Below the pieces are notes generated by a model. The model was given only the letters and a program-made list of their open reading frames with translations. It was not told where the DNA came from and ran no database searches. Position numbers and translations under genes: made by a program. Positions 23,226 to 36,400 of a stretch of 64,000 nucleotides of DNA are shown here, piece by piece. This DNA comes from Effrenium voratum. Its lineage: Eukaryota; Sar; Dinophyceae; Suessiales; Symbiodiniaceae. Position 1 is the first letter of the stretch. The number at the start of each line of letters is the position of its first letter. The stretch lies in contig CAUJNA010002112.1 of assembly GCA_963377175.1 (NCBI GenBank), positions 1,435,497-1,499,496 of the forward strand. The letters run 5' to 3'.

Positions 23226-26200
23226 CTGGTGAGAGTAACTCAAGCCAAATGACTCATGGCCCCTTCTCTAGGGAAACGGGCCAGAGTTGTGCGCAATGTC
23301 TGCTTAGGGTCTGTGTACAAGGTCTCTTGAGAGGGTGTCGATGGGCAGCCCTCTGCGAAATCTGGCTGCAAGATCTCTCACACGACGCGACCGACGCGAC
23401 CAAAGTCCGCAAAGAGTTCAAGTTCAGTGTGAGAAACTTGCGCCACGCCACACATTGAGCGATCTGCGGAGCACTCAAAGTCCGCAGAGGGAGAGCGATC
23501 CGACGCGACCAAAGTTCGCAATTCGACGATAGAAATTTGCACCGTGCCACAGCGACGGCGAGCCAAGGCGGCCAAAGTCCGCAGAGGCTTGCTTCGATGT
23601 CCAACATTCGCAGTGGCGCGAGCGATCGAACACGCCCAAAGTCTGCAGGGTGCACCCATCCACCGTTTGCAGAATTAGCACGGCGCCACAGCGAGAGCGC
23701 ATCCCGACACAGACCCTGCGAGACACCCACTTTTGCAGACTGTGCGGTGACAAGTCACTCAATCAGCAGAAAACAAAATCTTGGACAGGGTGATTGGGTT
23801 CGTTGCCTCCAAGCTGGTCACCTGCAAAACACATCGATGTCCCCCTGCGGTCTTGCGCCCGCACCTTGGGCACCGTGGTGAATCTAGCCGCGAGCCGCAG
23901 GGAAAGCCGGAGTGAGCAGCTCCTAAGAATAATTGAATAGATCAATGTTGCAGGAACCTACGGCCGAAACGCAGCGGATCACGACATCTGTCTGTTCAAG
24001 CGTTGCCAAGCAAGGGCGCGAGATTCTCGATGGTCATGACATGTCATGACATTCAAGATGACCAACCGCTGCACCACGAGTCAGAAACAAACTGAAAGCC
24101 GAAACAAGTTTTCAGTTCGATCCGGAATGCCTTGGGCTCAAAGGTGGACAGCCGGCCGAAGGCCTGCGAGGTCAGGCCGGTCAAAAACAGGGAACCGTTT
24201 CAGTAACATTTTGCACCGCCAGGGGTCGGGGCTCAAAAGGGGTTGTCATCCACCTCAAATGGACGGACAGAAAAAGACTCAACGAGGTGCTGCAACGACT
24301 GACTGTCACCCCTCGTTGCGAAGTGCACATGAAGCGCGCTTTGTCAATGCCATCAGGTCTACTTATACTCTGTTCATGGGGAATGGCCCATCGCCCTCAG
24401 TATTTGCTCAATTTTGTTCAAGCCCCTGTGGGCAGGAACCAAACTGATTGAATTTGGGGGGGGTGGAAATGAAGGGACCAAAATGGATCCGCCCTATAAG
24501 ACCTTCGGAAGCGCTGATCCAAACGAGTACTTTGGGCAGTCTTCTAGGTTTGGGCAAGGCTGGTCCTCATCTGGCCGGTTTCCCGCCTCCCCTGGGGACA
24601 GCTCCTCCCGCAGCACCGGAGTTGCCTCCGGTAGGGGAAACTGACCATCCCTAGCCGGGTGTGCCAACATTTTGCGCCAAACGCTAGCTAGACATACACT
24701 TTGGTTACCTGCTGCGCCACGTAGCTGTTGCTCAAGAGTTTTATTAGCTCTGGTTCACACCAGCCTCATGGCTTCTTCCTCATGTGTCCATTCGTTGCTA
24801 ACACTGCTCCATGATTGTCCCGCCAAGACAAATGGTATATAGCTTCGCTCAAAACAGGCGTTCGGCACCTTGTCTGAAAACAAACATGTGCTGGTTCTTG
24901 ATTGCAGCTGCTCCTGAGGTCTGTCATTATCTCCAGTTGCAGTTGTGGGCAAACATTTTCCTGGTTTCCTTGAATCTCAATCTTGCACGATCACCGAGAG
25001 CCGTCATGTTAGCATTCGCTTTCGGAACCTCGGCTTGCAAATAGGCAAAGCGCCGTTGCTCGAAGCAAACGGCTGGCCAACCATGGCAGTTGGTTTGCTT
25101 GGCGTAGCAAACCAAATCCAAACGTGCAGCCCTGCCTCAAACGGCTCCCTGAATTCATTGTGTGTCATTTTCTGCCAACTGTCCCCTCAGAACACAACGC
25201 TAATCTCTGTGTGAAGTCCAAGCCCTGCGACGTGTTTCTGCCCAGCGCACCGAGAAGAGCACTCCGCAGGAGACCGCGGGCCTCTGGCGCGTCCAGCAGT
25301 GTGTCAGGTGAACTCCTCTGGGGCATTTGATCGTGCAATGTGTTGTGAGGAATCTCCATGCGAACCAACAGTTCAAACCATGGTCTAACCACAAATTCGA
25401 TAATTACACTGTACCGTGCTATCTTTCTTTCTGATGACTGCCAAAACATGCTCAAACGTGTGCCATGAAAGGCTCAGCGTCGTACAACGGATCTTCAAGG
25501 CATCAGTTTTGCCACCCCACTCACTTGCTAATATAGGAAACACACGATTGCAGCCTGGAAAGCTCAAACAAACCAGCAAGGCATTGAGATGGTTACAAAG
25601 GAGTTTAGTATTGGAGTGTGAAGGAACTAGAGATCATTGAGCCGGGGACGGGCTGCCCTCCACCCCGGTCAAAACGAGGCCGCCACTCTCTGGACTTCCT
25701 GCAGAGTTCGACGCAAAGCTGGCATGCCCAAGGAATCCATTGACCCACTCCAGGTGCTTTGTAGTCACCTCAAGTCAGAAGCAACCTCAGCATGCGATCA
25801 ATCGACCCATGTTTTTCTCCGCCTGGCTATCTGCAAGCTCTATACCATGCTTAGATGCCTGGCATGCTCAACAAACAATTGTTCTCATTGCCAACAAGTT
25901 TCCAAGCTCCAATCTCACACAATGGAACTGATGAGGATGCTCTTACAAGTGCTCCATAGCCACATTTTCTTGCGCCGTTGCCGCTTTACATGCTGTAGCC
26001 CTGCCCAATTCGGGCCTACCTGGTTCGTTCTTGGGCCCATCGATTGGCGCAAACATCTCCACAGCAACCAGCCAGTCTGCCTGTTCCTGTGTTGCAATGA
26101 TGCCTTTCCGTGAATTGTTTGATGTTCTAGCCTTGCGACGCCCCTCACCCCCCGCCCCCCCGGGAGCCGAAAAACTTTGACTTATCGCAAGGTGCTGAAG

Positions 26201-26546
26201 GAGTCGCGCAACTGTGACCCCCAATATCAATTCGGCATAGTTTATGAGTAATCCTTCGACAGCTTCTGATGGACTTCAATTCTCTCCCTGTCGTTCTTGA
26301 TCAATGAACGCAAGAGCACTCGCAATGAGAGCGATTCGCTGCCTTGTGGCAAGCGGCCGGATCGCCCATGATGCGAGGCTAAATTCAAGCCGGCACTGAG
26401 CAGGAACAAGGACCTGCAGTGTGAGCGTCGTGGAGCGCAGGCTGAGGCAAGCCCCACGTGCCAAGCAGGGTGTGCTGGCTAAGGGCGAGAAGAGCCAATC
26501 TGGGGACAGCTCTAAGTCTTAGACACGACCCCAAACAAAGGAATGA
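23226..26546. other. No supportable gene; imperfect repeats at 23.39-23.70 kb
   Basis: Between about 23390 and 23700 the words 'gcgaccaaagtccgcagagg' (or variants) and 'cgagcgatc' recur four or five times as a diverged ~60-110-bp repeat. 5' exons of the Mei2-like gene would be expected on the minus strand in this interval, but I could not pick one out. The remainder is featureless. Confidence 0.5.
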
Positions 26547-26854
26547 GCACATGCTTTATCAAAGCCTTTTCTCCTCGGATGAACCACGGTCGCGCCTCCG
26601 GGCGCCGGCTTATATTGGTACTTACAGATTGCTTTGAAGGAAAAACAAATCTTAGGCTAGCATGGCCTGTCCGGTGCAGCAGATTTTGGCTTGACCAAAA
26701 CGGCACAGCGGCGGGCAAGCATGCTTAACAAAGCAATGATACCTCACCAGCCTGCCAAGGTTGAAGGATCCGAATGCCTTGTCAAAGCAATGCGCTATCC
26801 TTTTCTCCTCAGATGAACCAGCTCTGGAGGCCCCCGCCCTACATTGGTACTTAC

Positions 26855-27319
26855 AGAGAGCTTTGGATCTGCCAGGGTCCCACCCGCGCCCGTGCGCTTC
26901 GAATGTGCGACGCGGGCGTCTGCTTCTTCCCGCAGCATGAAGATGTCCGGCTTGATCGGGACCAATCGCAAACCATCCGGGCATACCAGCAGGGATCCGG
27001 CTGGCAGGGCTTGCCTGGGCTGCATCCGGCGCTGCCACAAACTTGGCAAGTCCGTTCTGGTCGCAGCATGTGTTGAGGCCTGCACCGAAAATTTTGTCCC
27101 AGCAGCCTGATGATCCATAGAGTTTGGCGGCCAGGCCCGGCGCATGAGGTCGGGCACCTTGCTCTCGAGGCAGGGTCTGATTGTGTCTGCACCTCGCTCA
27201 GTCTCCTTGCTGATCCATTGGTGCTTGGCGACAGCGCGGGTTCTCAGATCGAGTCGTCCGCCACATTGTCGACTCTGGTCACCACGCTCTCGGACTTCAG
27301 GCTCTTCTGTGCGAAACAC
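26855..27319 (-). CDS. Unidentified exon-like frame ending at a GTAAGT donor
   Basis: The minus frame runs 155 codons from about 27319 and ends exactly at a strong donor CT|GTAAGTACC (GT at 26854-26853) after ...GAGGTLADPKL-S. The segment LVPIKPDIFMLREEADARVA has a coding look (alternating hydrophobic and charged residues). A paralogous donor (CT|GTAAGTACC, GT at 26625-26624) sits in the duplicated X1 block. I do not recognise a family. A different minus frame over the same DNA is Cys-rich, so the true frame is uncertain. Confidence 0.25.
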
Positions 27320-27447
27320 GAGGAGGACGCAGGGCGCTTTCTTCTGCGGTCAAGGCTTCCCAGTTGTGACTACGTGGAGGTTCCTGGGATGAGGCGTAAG
27401 CATCTGCAGCGCGCTGAGTGGCGCAAACTGCGACGCCAAGGGCAAGG
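27300..27447 (-). CDS. Unidentified gene fragment, second exon
   Basis: It starts after a strong acceptor, CTGCCCTTTTTCAG (AG at 27449-27448). Its first base completes an AG|C Ser codon from the previous exon, then LALGVAVCATQRAADAYASS and on to WEALTAEESALRP. The frame meets a TGA at about 27297-27299. The intron between it and the previous exon would be only 50 bp. No homology recognised. Confidence 0.3.
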
Positions 27448-27497
27448 CTGAAAAAGGGCAGACCGGAGATTCTGGCAATCATGAGCGATTACCTCAC

Positions 27498-27748
27498 CTT
27501 TGCTTGTGCCTTTGCAGAGTTGGATGCAGGGCCAGCAGCCAGAAAGATCCCTCCAGCGTCAGCGCCACCATGGAAGCCTTCCAGGCCTCAGCCACAGCTC
27601 GACCAGCGTCACTCAAGGCTTCCTCATACGACAAGAATAAGAACGCCAGGTCTGAGGGAGTCTCGATCGCACCAGCTCCACCTTGAGCGCATCCTGGCGC
27701 AGGAGGGTCTCTGACCCATCCATGGCACCGGGGAGGGGCACAAAGCAA
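27498..27748 (-). CDS. Unidentified gene fragment, first visible exon
   Basis: The minus frame contains ETPSDLAFLFLSYEEALSDA followed by AVAEAWKASMVALTLEGSFW, an amphipathic helical stretch. It ends in phase 2 at donor AAG|GTGAGG (GT at 27497-27496). The upstream limit is unclear and it abuts repeat R2. Helical, Ala-rich composition resembles gag-type proteins but is not diagnostic. The consistent splice phase with the next exon is the main support. Confidence 0.3.
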
Positions 27749-27877
27749 ATCTTAGCCTGGCAGGACCTGTCCGGTCCAGTAGCCTGCCTGGCTATTTTGG
27801 CTTGACCAAAATGGCACAGCGGCGGGCATGCTTAACAAAGCAATGATACCTCACCAACCTGCCCAAGCCTGAAGGAT

Positions 27878-30800
27878 TTCAAGGTCGATGCCAGGCCAAA
27901 ACAACGAATGCAAGCTTCCACCCAACGCGAACATAGGCTTGTCCTATTGACCAGCAGTAATCATCACAGCATAAAGAGGCTACAGTATGAAAGTGTCCAA
28001 CTTTTAAAGCCTCTCCTATCAGCACAAACACCTCTTGACTTGTAAGAATTAAGTGTTCGACTTTAGGTGTGGTCACAGAGAATAAACCTTGGAGGCAGGC
28101 TAGATCATGCCATCTCACCCCCAGGCCCCAGGATGATGCAGCCTGCCTAAGCATCGCCATGAATGCGCCCACAGCCTCCTGAGAAAGCAACGGTGCGCCC
28201 GTGCGTTGGCCATCACCTTAATGGAACAAGCACACGTCATTCGACAAGAAGTATATTCCGAAGTCATCTTCCAAAGTCATCTATATATGTTTTTTTACGT
28301 ATATCTACAAAACACAAGATGTGCAAGGCTTGCCAGAGCCCCCGCAAATCCGAGGCCTCCGATGCAAGGATACGTCTCCCTGCTCGATGTGGAATGCAGT
28401 TTGGTCCTTTGGGTTAGGAAGCTTTATGTTGCAGTGGCAAGCTCATAGCTGCAATCATCTTAGGCATCCAGATCATTACGGGGATAGTGCATGTACCCCT
28501 GGTTCTTACGTACCCTTGGTCGGGGTTTTGGGGGGGGTTACCGAAACGGGACAAAATGATGCATGTGAAAATGTATCTGCATGTATATAAGTATATAAAC
28601 ATTGTGTCACGGTTGATAGGTGAATCTCTTGTTGCACTGCAACTGAACCCATCGGCGCAGCGTTTGGCCAAGCTACCAGACCAAAATGCCAGCTCCTACC
28701 GGGTGACTCCAACATTACATGACCTCCTCATTGATCTCATTCAAGTGCAATTCAGAAACATGACCTTCCCATCATGTAGAGGGCTCAGTCAACCCTTCTT
28801 CCCCGGATTCGAACCTATATACACACGGAAAATCAAGTAACCCCTCGACTCGAATCGGCCCTCACTCAGTTCAGCGTTTGCAACTCCAAGTTCAGGGCCA
28901 AAAGGTCCCAAGCGAAAAGTCCCCAGCGTTCCTCCTGCTCCACCGCGCTCAGCTTCGAGGCCCGAAGCTGCCGAGAGCAGAGCGCCAGCTGAGCCGCGGG
29001 ACCGGGAGAATGCCCACGCACTCGCGCCCGAAGGAAAGGGATGAGGACGGGAGGACGAGAATGGGACGAGAATGGGAACGGGAAGAGCGTTGATGAGCGG
29101 TGATGGGAATCTATACAAGCTGGGAACGGATGTGTCAACTGATTCTTCCACCTTCAATATCTTACATTGAGAGCAGAGCCAAATGTAACACTCTGGCTAC
29201 TGGTATATGTCGCTCGGGAACCTTTTCTGGTACGATGCTTGGACATTGAAGATGAATTGCTTGTATCTAGGGCATGTGCTGCAGTAGGTGGTCCACCCCG
29301 ACCTTGCAAGGCTAGCGTTTAATCATCGCCCTGAATTTGCCGCCCTTAGAAGTACCATCTCAACACGGCCTGTTGGTGCTTTGGCTGGGAATTCGGAATC
29401 CATTTTGTCCACTCTCCGCATGTACATCACGTGCTGTTCATCTTTGAGTAAAATGGATCATATCCTGCAACCAGTTGGGCTGAAACTTGCTCAGTGAAAC
29501 TTAATCACAGCAAGTGATGTCGCTCAGTTGGCACAAACTAGTACTCTATCCGAGAAAAACTGGGTCAACCTTGACATATTGTCTTTATTTCTCCTCGCAC
29601 TACCATCCCTCTTCAACCTTGATTGTGAACAGTCCTTTTTGCCCTGGCTACACACAATGGCAGCGATGCACTCGTACACCCAATTGCTATGACTAGCAAA
29701 CCCGGCTTCAGAAAAGCTGCTGAGATCCCAACAAGCAGATTCGAGGTACACTGGTTTACCTCTCTGCAACTGTGTGGGGAACCACTGCACGCTGTAGTTG
29801 GGAGGATGTCGACTATCTCACAAGAAAGCCATCAACCAGAAACAAAACATCCAGGATTTGACACATTCATTCCACCCCAAAGTGGAGACACTTCGCTTCA
29901 AAGGGCCCCGGCCAGTCGCGGCGCCAAGTTCTGGAGGGTGGCCGCGTGCTGGGACGTCGCCTCCCGTTGCCGAGTCCGACTAAATTAAACAAACTTCTGT
30001 CAGCCATGTCAGTCAGCTTTCAGTTTCCCCGTATCTCCCCAATCACTTCCTTCGGTCTCGGGCCCCGCACCTCAGCGACTCGCGACACCCCCGCAGCCCT
30101 TCCCGGCCTCCAAGCCTTCCAGGTCCAGCCTGGGACCTAGCGGGGAGAGCTGGAGGAGAGCTGGATGCACGAAGTGAGCTGCCATTTTGCCGGGTGCTTC
30201 ACACCGAGACATGCGGGGGCAGGTGTGGAAAGGGACTGAAGAAAGCAAACATATGCAGGAGTCCACGTAGTGACAGTGCCGGCCATGGGCTCAACCCGGG
30301 CCAACCAGCTTTAACAAAGGGAGACTTTCCAACCTTGCCACCATTCCCTGTGAGTCAAGTGAGCCTATGCCCTGCGAGCTGCAAAGCACAGCCAGCCAAC
30401 CACCCAGCCAGCCAGCCAGCCAGCCAGCCATCCTGATACCCAAAGACCCACCAACACAAACGTGGCGTGACAAAGCAATTTCTACTTAGATCAAGAAATG
30501 CCTAAAGAACTCTAGACAACCACCCATAGCCAATGCTCTTTTGACCTTTGACCACACAGTAGACTTGGATCTGAACGTTGCTTTCCCTGTTGATCAACCA
30601 AGCAACACATTCAACAGCAGCTTCATAACTTGCTTTCATTTATGTTGCATGAGCTCTGCTGCGTGAGGGTTCCACTCAGCAGTATGCATCGGAATCAAAA
30701 GTTTGACTACTAGTGCTGAGATTAACCTGCAGGTTGAGCTGCAAAGGCGTGACGTACGAGTCTTTAGTTTGGGCACGACTGAAGCATACTTAAACTTGGA

Positions 30801-33383
30801 TCGAACTAATATGGCGTCCATGCAAAGGCTCACGTGGTACCAAACAGAAGCACTGGTCGAAATCTACAGAATATCTCAGAGCGGTGGCAACTGCGGGTCA
30901 GCATGTGACTGAGGCAAAGGCTTCCCAAATTGATGCTGGAGCGGCCCCTGCAAGCACGAGGCATGTAGGAGACTGTGGCAACTGGGAAGGCTTGCTGAGT
31001 AAACCTTTCACGTGGTTCATTGCTTGGCAGAAAGCGCTCTGAAGAATAAACCGAACACGCAAATTTACTGCTGCATGGAGGAATCCTGCCCGACCCAAAA
31101 AAAAGCTTCGCAAAGACGCGCAAAGAGCAGAATGCAAACGGAATGCAAATATATAGTGGCAAAGTGTTCTGGCATCTTTCCCTTGATGCAAGAACTGTGC
31201 AAGAAGTAGCCACAACAGCGCCTTGAAACCATCGGCCTCTTGCTTGGTCATGAGTGTTTAGAAATGGATCACGTGGTCCCCGACGCTTTGACTGGCCGTC
31301 CATTCGTTATGGCATCATGTGAGCTGCAAGAACAACTTGCACATGGTCCGGGGTCATTCGAGGCCTACTCATCTGGCGTTCCAACATATGCTGAGGCCGA
31401 GATGGCAACCTGGATCCTTCAAAAGAGCGAAGAGTCAAAAGGATAAAGTCTTGAGACTACTGCATTGAGGCGACATAGTTTCACCGTTCCCTGTGTGCTG
31501 CTTGTCTTAGCTGGATGCGTAGATCCGTTGAAGACATGATTGCCCACTCCCATGAAAGTCTCGAAAACATGGGTGAACAGAAAACAGCTCAATCTAAACT
31601 TACAAGGCACATACAATGGATCAAGAATAAAGAACAGCGCTCTTGACACGGCCTCCCCAGTCCGACCCGGAGCCTCGGTCTTGCCCGGTCCCTGAGTCAA
31701 ACAGACGAAGCGAGGGCCAAACATTGCGTTGGTTCTTCGTTGTACCAGGGAGTTTGTCCCTTTCGGATGCTGCAATGCTGCAAGAGCTTCACTTCTTCGG
31801 GCCAGCATTGCTTGTTCTGTTTTTCGCAAAGAGCTGTCAAAGTGATTGGCGGCCAAGCATGCTGAATAACATACCCTGCTGTTGCGAGCCGCATGGTTGT
31901 CACAGCGACCGTGCGCGGCAAGCTTGACTAGCATATCTTTTTCCTGTTGACATTCTTAAGTGCCAGTTGCACGATGACTTGCCAGACATGATCTGTCTGG
32001 AATAGGTCAGTCACTTCAGCGCTTGAGGTTCAAGATCCACGTATGTGCGCCTTGCTCCAATATATAAGGGGGAGTCATCCCTTTGACACGACATTAGGCG
32101 ATGCTTGTTTGGGTCTCGCCTATGACCCAGACAGGAAAGTGTGTCACATGGCACAGTGACAGCCACGAATATGTGCCAAAATTACTGCATCGTCACATCT
32201 GTATATTCCAATGAGGAATTACCACTCTGGGGGCAGAGTGGTAAGGAACGAGCAAGCCAACGGCACGAGCGATCCAAGAAAGGCCGGGGTGATCAAAGAG
32301 CGCAAGCAAACCAAACTCAAGGACACCAGCATCCCTGGAACGTAGACCATGGCTCATGCGGAAGCCCGTTCCGTCAAGCGCTCAAGCCTGCAAAGCAAAT
32401 CCAAGGCCCCGGCGCGAACCGAAAATGCGGAGATTGGCCTGGGGTTGGAATGATCTGCCTGTAGCCTGCCTTGCCATGGCTGTGATGGCTGTGCCAAATG
32501 TGAACTCTGCGTCCAAAAGGCCCGTCAGTCATAAAGAACCTCACTGTGACTTCTCTCACGTGAACCCACCAGAGGTGCTTTCATCTGAGGTGGGGTGTCC
32601 ACATGGCTGTGTCAGGATAGCTTTCCTTGATATTCTGAGAAAGGCAAAGTCAGCATAGCATCTACCCTGGCAAAGAAAGATATGAGCATTGTTGGATAAT
32701 AGGTGCAAATGGTGCAGAACATGACATTGTTTCAGACAGTTTTGGGCAATCACAGGATTTAGCGTATTTTGGCCGCAATCTTAGGACACTTTTTCCTGAG
32801 CTTTTCTGCCTGGCTTGGCTTGGAGGTGCTTCCAGGATAATATTGGACTTGAATAACATTCTCACCTCAACACAATTTGTCTTCCGGCCGGGGGCTCAAC
32901 ACATGCAGCAAGCACTCAAGAGACTTGGTTTCATCATAGCGAGCTGCGTGTCCACAGTCTCGCACTTAACAGGGGCGTCCCGTCCCAAGCAAGAACGTAC
33001 ACTCGATGGCAGTTGGCACAATTCTGTGGCCACTGCTGGACCCACAGGCCGCCTCACCCTGGCCACAGAGTCTCACCCTCCGGGGGCCCTGCCGGGGGTA
33101 CGATCGCGTCCCGGGGTCTGGCCGCAGGATTTGCATATTGAGCATCTTTATGCCAGGGCATTCTGATCAACCAGAAACAATTCTCTGGAACCTCCTTGGG
33201 CCGCCCCAAACACAGAATTGGCCTTTTGCCCCAGCTGTCGCTGTTGGGGAAAGGGTGAATGCTGATTGCCACAAAGCAATCTTTGTTTGAACCAGGTTGT
33301 CGTCTGAGCCAAAAACCAACTGTCCTGGCAGAAGAAATGACCAAGCAGGTCTTTGGGTCCGGAGGAAAGAAAGGGAACAAAAG
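27878..33383. other. No supportable gene
   Basis: About 5.5 kb without a recognisable domain on either strand. Minor features are an (AGCC)n run at about 30401-30430 and short A/T-rich stretches near 28290 and 28580-28600. The longest frames (minus, 157 aa at 30830-31303; 171 aa at 31419-31934) lack motifs and overlap other open frames. Confidence 0.5.
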
Positions 33384-33430
33384 TGAGAGAGAGAGAGAGA
33401 GTTAGAATAAAAAAGAGAGAGAGAGAGAGA
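33384..33430. repeat. (GA)n microsatellite
   Basis: Two GA runs separated by a short A-rich linker. Confidence 0.9.
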
Positions 33431-36400
33431 TGGTATTCTCTGCTGCGCTTGGTGTTGGAAGAGTCACACAGGACCTCCGGGTCCTGCCAACGCCTTTTCT
33501 CGTGGTCTCTGATGGTCCAACCGCTTGCCCCGGCTGTGTACCCCTTGTATCCACTTACGTCTCCGTGAATACGACCCTTATCTATGATGTTATTTCCCCT
33601 TGTTATACTTGAGCTGTGGCAGTTTGCAGGGGCAGCTAAGGCGCGTGGTTGAGGTTGAGCCCTTTGACGGACCAAACAGCCCCATCTGCGCTTAAACTCA
33701 TACTCTGGTCGCCACTCTCCCAGAGATGGTTTTGGCCGTGGGCCCCAGCCTTCTGCGGGGTTCCTAAAACGGAACCAAACCAAAACTACCAAAGTCGGAG
33801 CCAAGACTGCCTCACCCATCGAGGGACAGCAGGCAAAGGCTCCCGCTACAGCCCCAAATTGCAAGTGCGCCGTCTTGTGTTTCAACGACCGGTGAAATCC
33901 TGATAGCTTCTCTCTGCATCATCCCTAACCTGACCGTTCACAACCGTAAGGGAAAAACAAAACACCCACAAATCAAACAAAGCACCGACTCTGCCACGCG
34001 CGCAGCCCCCTCCTCCTGCGCTTCCGGGCTCAGCTCGCCGCTGAGCGCCAGGAGCGGCCTGAGACCAGCGTTGCCGGCCATGGCAAGGTCACATGTGCCA
34101 GGCTCGGATTCTTAGTGGTTGGTGTCAAAGCACGCTCCAAAACATGCGGGATACCCCTGTGACTCAAGTATGGCAGCTGGGGCCATGTCGGCCGTGTCAG
34201 AACCGGCGGCTGAGCGCTGTCGATTGGCAACAGCTCCCTCTTGGCTTTCCATTGAAATCCGCAAAAACTACTGGTTTTGATGTATCCTCCAGGATCTGCA
34301 GCCCACGTAGACTTGGATTTTGGGTTGCAGGCCTAGTCGCACATTTGGGTTGGTGAAAGGTCATCTGCATTGAAGACGGTACTGGGCTTTCAATGATGCC
34401 CTGCATACTCGGTGTGAGGCTCGAGGCTCGTAGCATGTCTGACGACGTGTCCGACATGTCTCTGTGTGAGGCCCTGGCGCCGCGGAGCTCCGGTCCGTGG
34501 AGCTGCCGGAAGGCCGGCCCCGCGGGGAAAGGGAGCGCCTGAGGCGGCGAACGCGGCTACCCATGCTACACATGCTAGACATGCTAGACATGCTACAGAC
34601 CCTTTGGCGACGTATCCCTCGTGGATGAGTCTGTGGGCAAGATCGAGCGAAGAAACGGCTGGTTACTTACAACAAATTGCAGCAGATTGACTCCACTTGA
34701 AAAAAACTACCCGGAAGTACTCGCTTTCCCACTGGTTTTCTGCTCTGGCACAATCTGAGGACGAAGAAAGAGAGGACGATCACGGGTAACAGCCCCCCAG
34801 ATCTCTTTATAAGGCTCACCAGATCCCCTTCAGCTCCTCGGGCCCAAAGACGTGCTTGCTTTGCCGAGTTGCTTCTTTGCCTGTGTGCAGCCTTGTTCCT
34901 TCAGAAAGGCCAGCAGGAATGGTGAGAAGAGTTTGTTAGTTGATTTGGTCGGGATGTCAATCCTGGCTCATTGACTGACAAAGTGGTAGACTGGTGTGCC
35001 TGTTGCCTCGCGAGGGCTAAATGACCATCCCATCACGCTGGCATCCGAGCAGGTCATGGACCTGCATTCCGTCCATGTATTTCACACACCAACAGTTTAC
35101 TCGGGTGAGGAGGATCCCTTGGCATGTTGGTCACCCTTCATTGGGACAAGTTTACCTCTCCTGACATCTTGACCGTCAGCCCGAGCGAGCGGCGGAATGC
35201 GATGCATGGAGAAGCCGAGCCCGGGCACCTCGTACGAGGTGAAAACGAGAAGGGCCTCAGAAATTCCTCAACCAAGACTGCTAAAGTGACCCTAGGGCTT
35301 GTCGTACAATGGTGCATCTGAGTACAGCATGTGTGTGTGTGTTTGAGTTTCTGATTGGGACACCAACCACTGGAAGGGGTTTGAAGTGTAGAGCTTGGTC
35401 GCTTTTAGAAGGGGCCGCAAATCTTAAATTCAGCCAAAAGGGCCCCTTTGAGGGAGCATGCATCTCACGCCCAAGTAGACCATCCCCGAATGCACTTTGC
35501 CTACTGTGTTAAGGGTCCGGCGAGCTGAAAGCGGGTCTTGTGCTGATGTCGCACTTTCCCAGCTTGTGATAGAGCGGAGGCTTCTTGTAAGTCATGACTT
35601 CTTGAGGCCGCGGTGTTTTGTGGTGCTTAAATCGAAGTTCTGCACAGAGCGATTTTGGGAATCAATGACAGCCGGGAGCATAGTTTCCGATCAATGAGAT
35701 CATATCATGTAGGGTTTACGTCACATATCAGCCAACCTTCTCAGAGGCTTTGATCGTGATTTGAGCCGAAGATGATCCATCTCTTAAGCCCAAGCCAACT
35801 TCCAGATTCTCGGATCGAGGCTCCTGTTTTTCCGACGCAAAAATCAAACGGTGAACTAAAGTGCTGGCGGAGGCCTTTTCCGGAAAAGCCGAGAGTAATG
35901 AAGGCGGCACGTTTGGAGACAAGCGATCTTCATTCAGATTTGGCACTTCTTGTCTCCCTTGGTCATCCCTTTGTTGTGGTGCTGGAATCATCACTGGGGT
36001 AGTCAATGGACCCGAGAGAACGAAACAGCAGAGCCACCAGCAGAACCCGGAGGCGGTGTCAAGTTGAATGATAAACTTAAATCTAAAACGTCAGACCCAA
36101 TCAGCGACTTGAAGCTGGCCCCTCTTTGTGCCAGATGAGCAAGAGGCGCTCATGCGGGAGCTTACATGCACACATCACAACAGACCCCCTGCACCCCTGC
36201 CTTGCCACTGGCCTTAGGAAGAAGCTCTGTGGGATTGTTCAGTTTCACAGTTTCACCGTTGAATTAGCAACTAACTAATAGAAAAGTCTCAAATGGGCCA
36301 CTGGTTGAGCTTTCGGGGTGCTCATTCATGTCATACATATCACGGCCCACCTCTACCCTCTTGCCCGCCTCTCCGAAGACTCCACTCAGGGCCTGACGCT

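Larger units (their letters stand above)
26547..27877 (-). mobile_element. Segment framed by diverged direct repeats, with exon-like frames
   Basis: Two different words each occur twice, in the order X1 R1 X2 body R2. R is about 125-133 bp (26646-26769 and 27745-27877) and shares 'ttttggcttgaccaaaa(c/t)ggcacagcggcgggca', interrupted by small indels, and 'tgcttaacaaagcaatgatacctcacca'. X is about 90 bp (26550-26640 and 26775-26870) and shares 'ccttttctcctc(g/a)gatgaacca' and 'cattggtacttacag' (or tat-). The body between X2 and R2 carries minus-strand exon-like frames with splice signals. It may be a local duplication or a small non-autonomous element; no target-site duplication was identified. 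Confidence 0.45.

Noticed and set aside
26685..26702. Spliced-leader-like ATTTTGGCTTGA in the 26-27-kb direct repeats
   Set aside because: The word is part of an inverted repeat (TTTTGG...CCAAAA) and mismatches the leader at its end.
28789..29157. 122-codon minus frame with Pro/Ser/Phe-rich N-terminus
   Set aside because: Overlapping frames on both strands in a GC-rich patch with no motif or splice context.
33148..33885. 245-codon minus frame as a gene
   Set aside because: It crosses a GA microsatellite, has no domain, and the plus strand is equally open. Judged non-coding.
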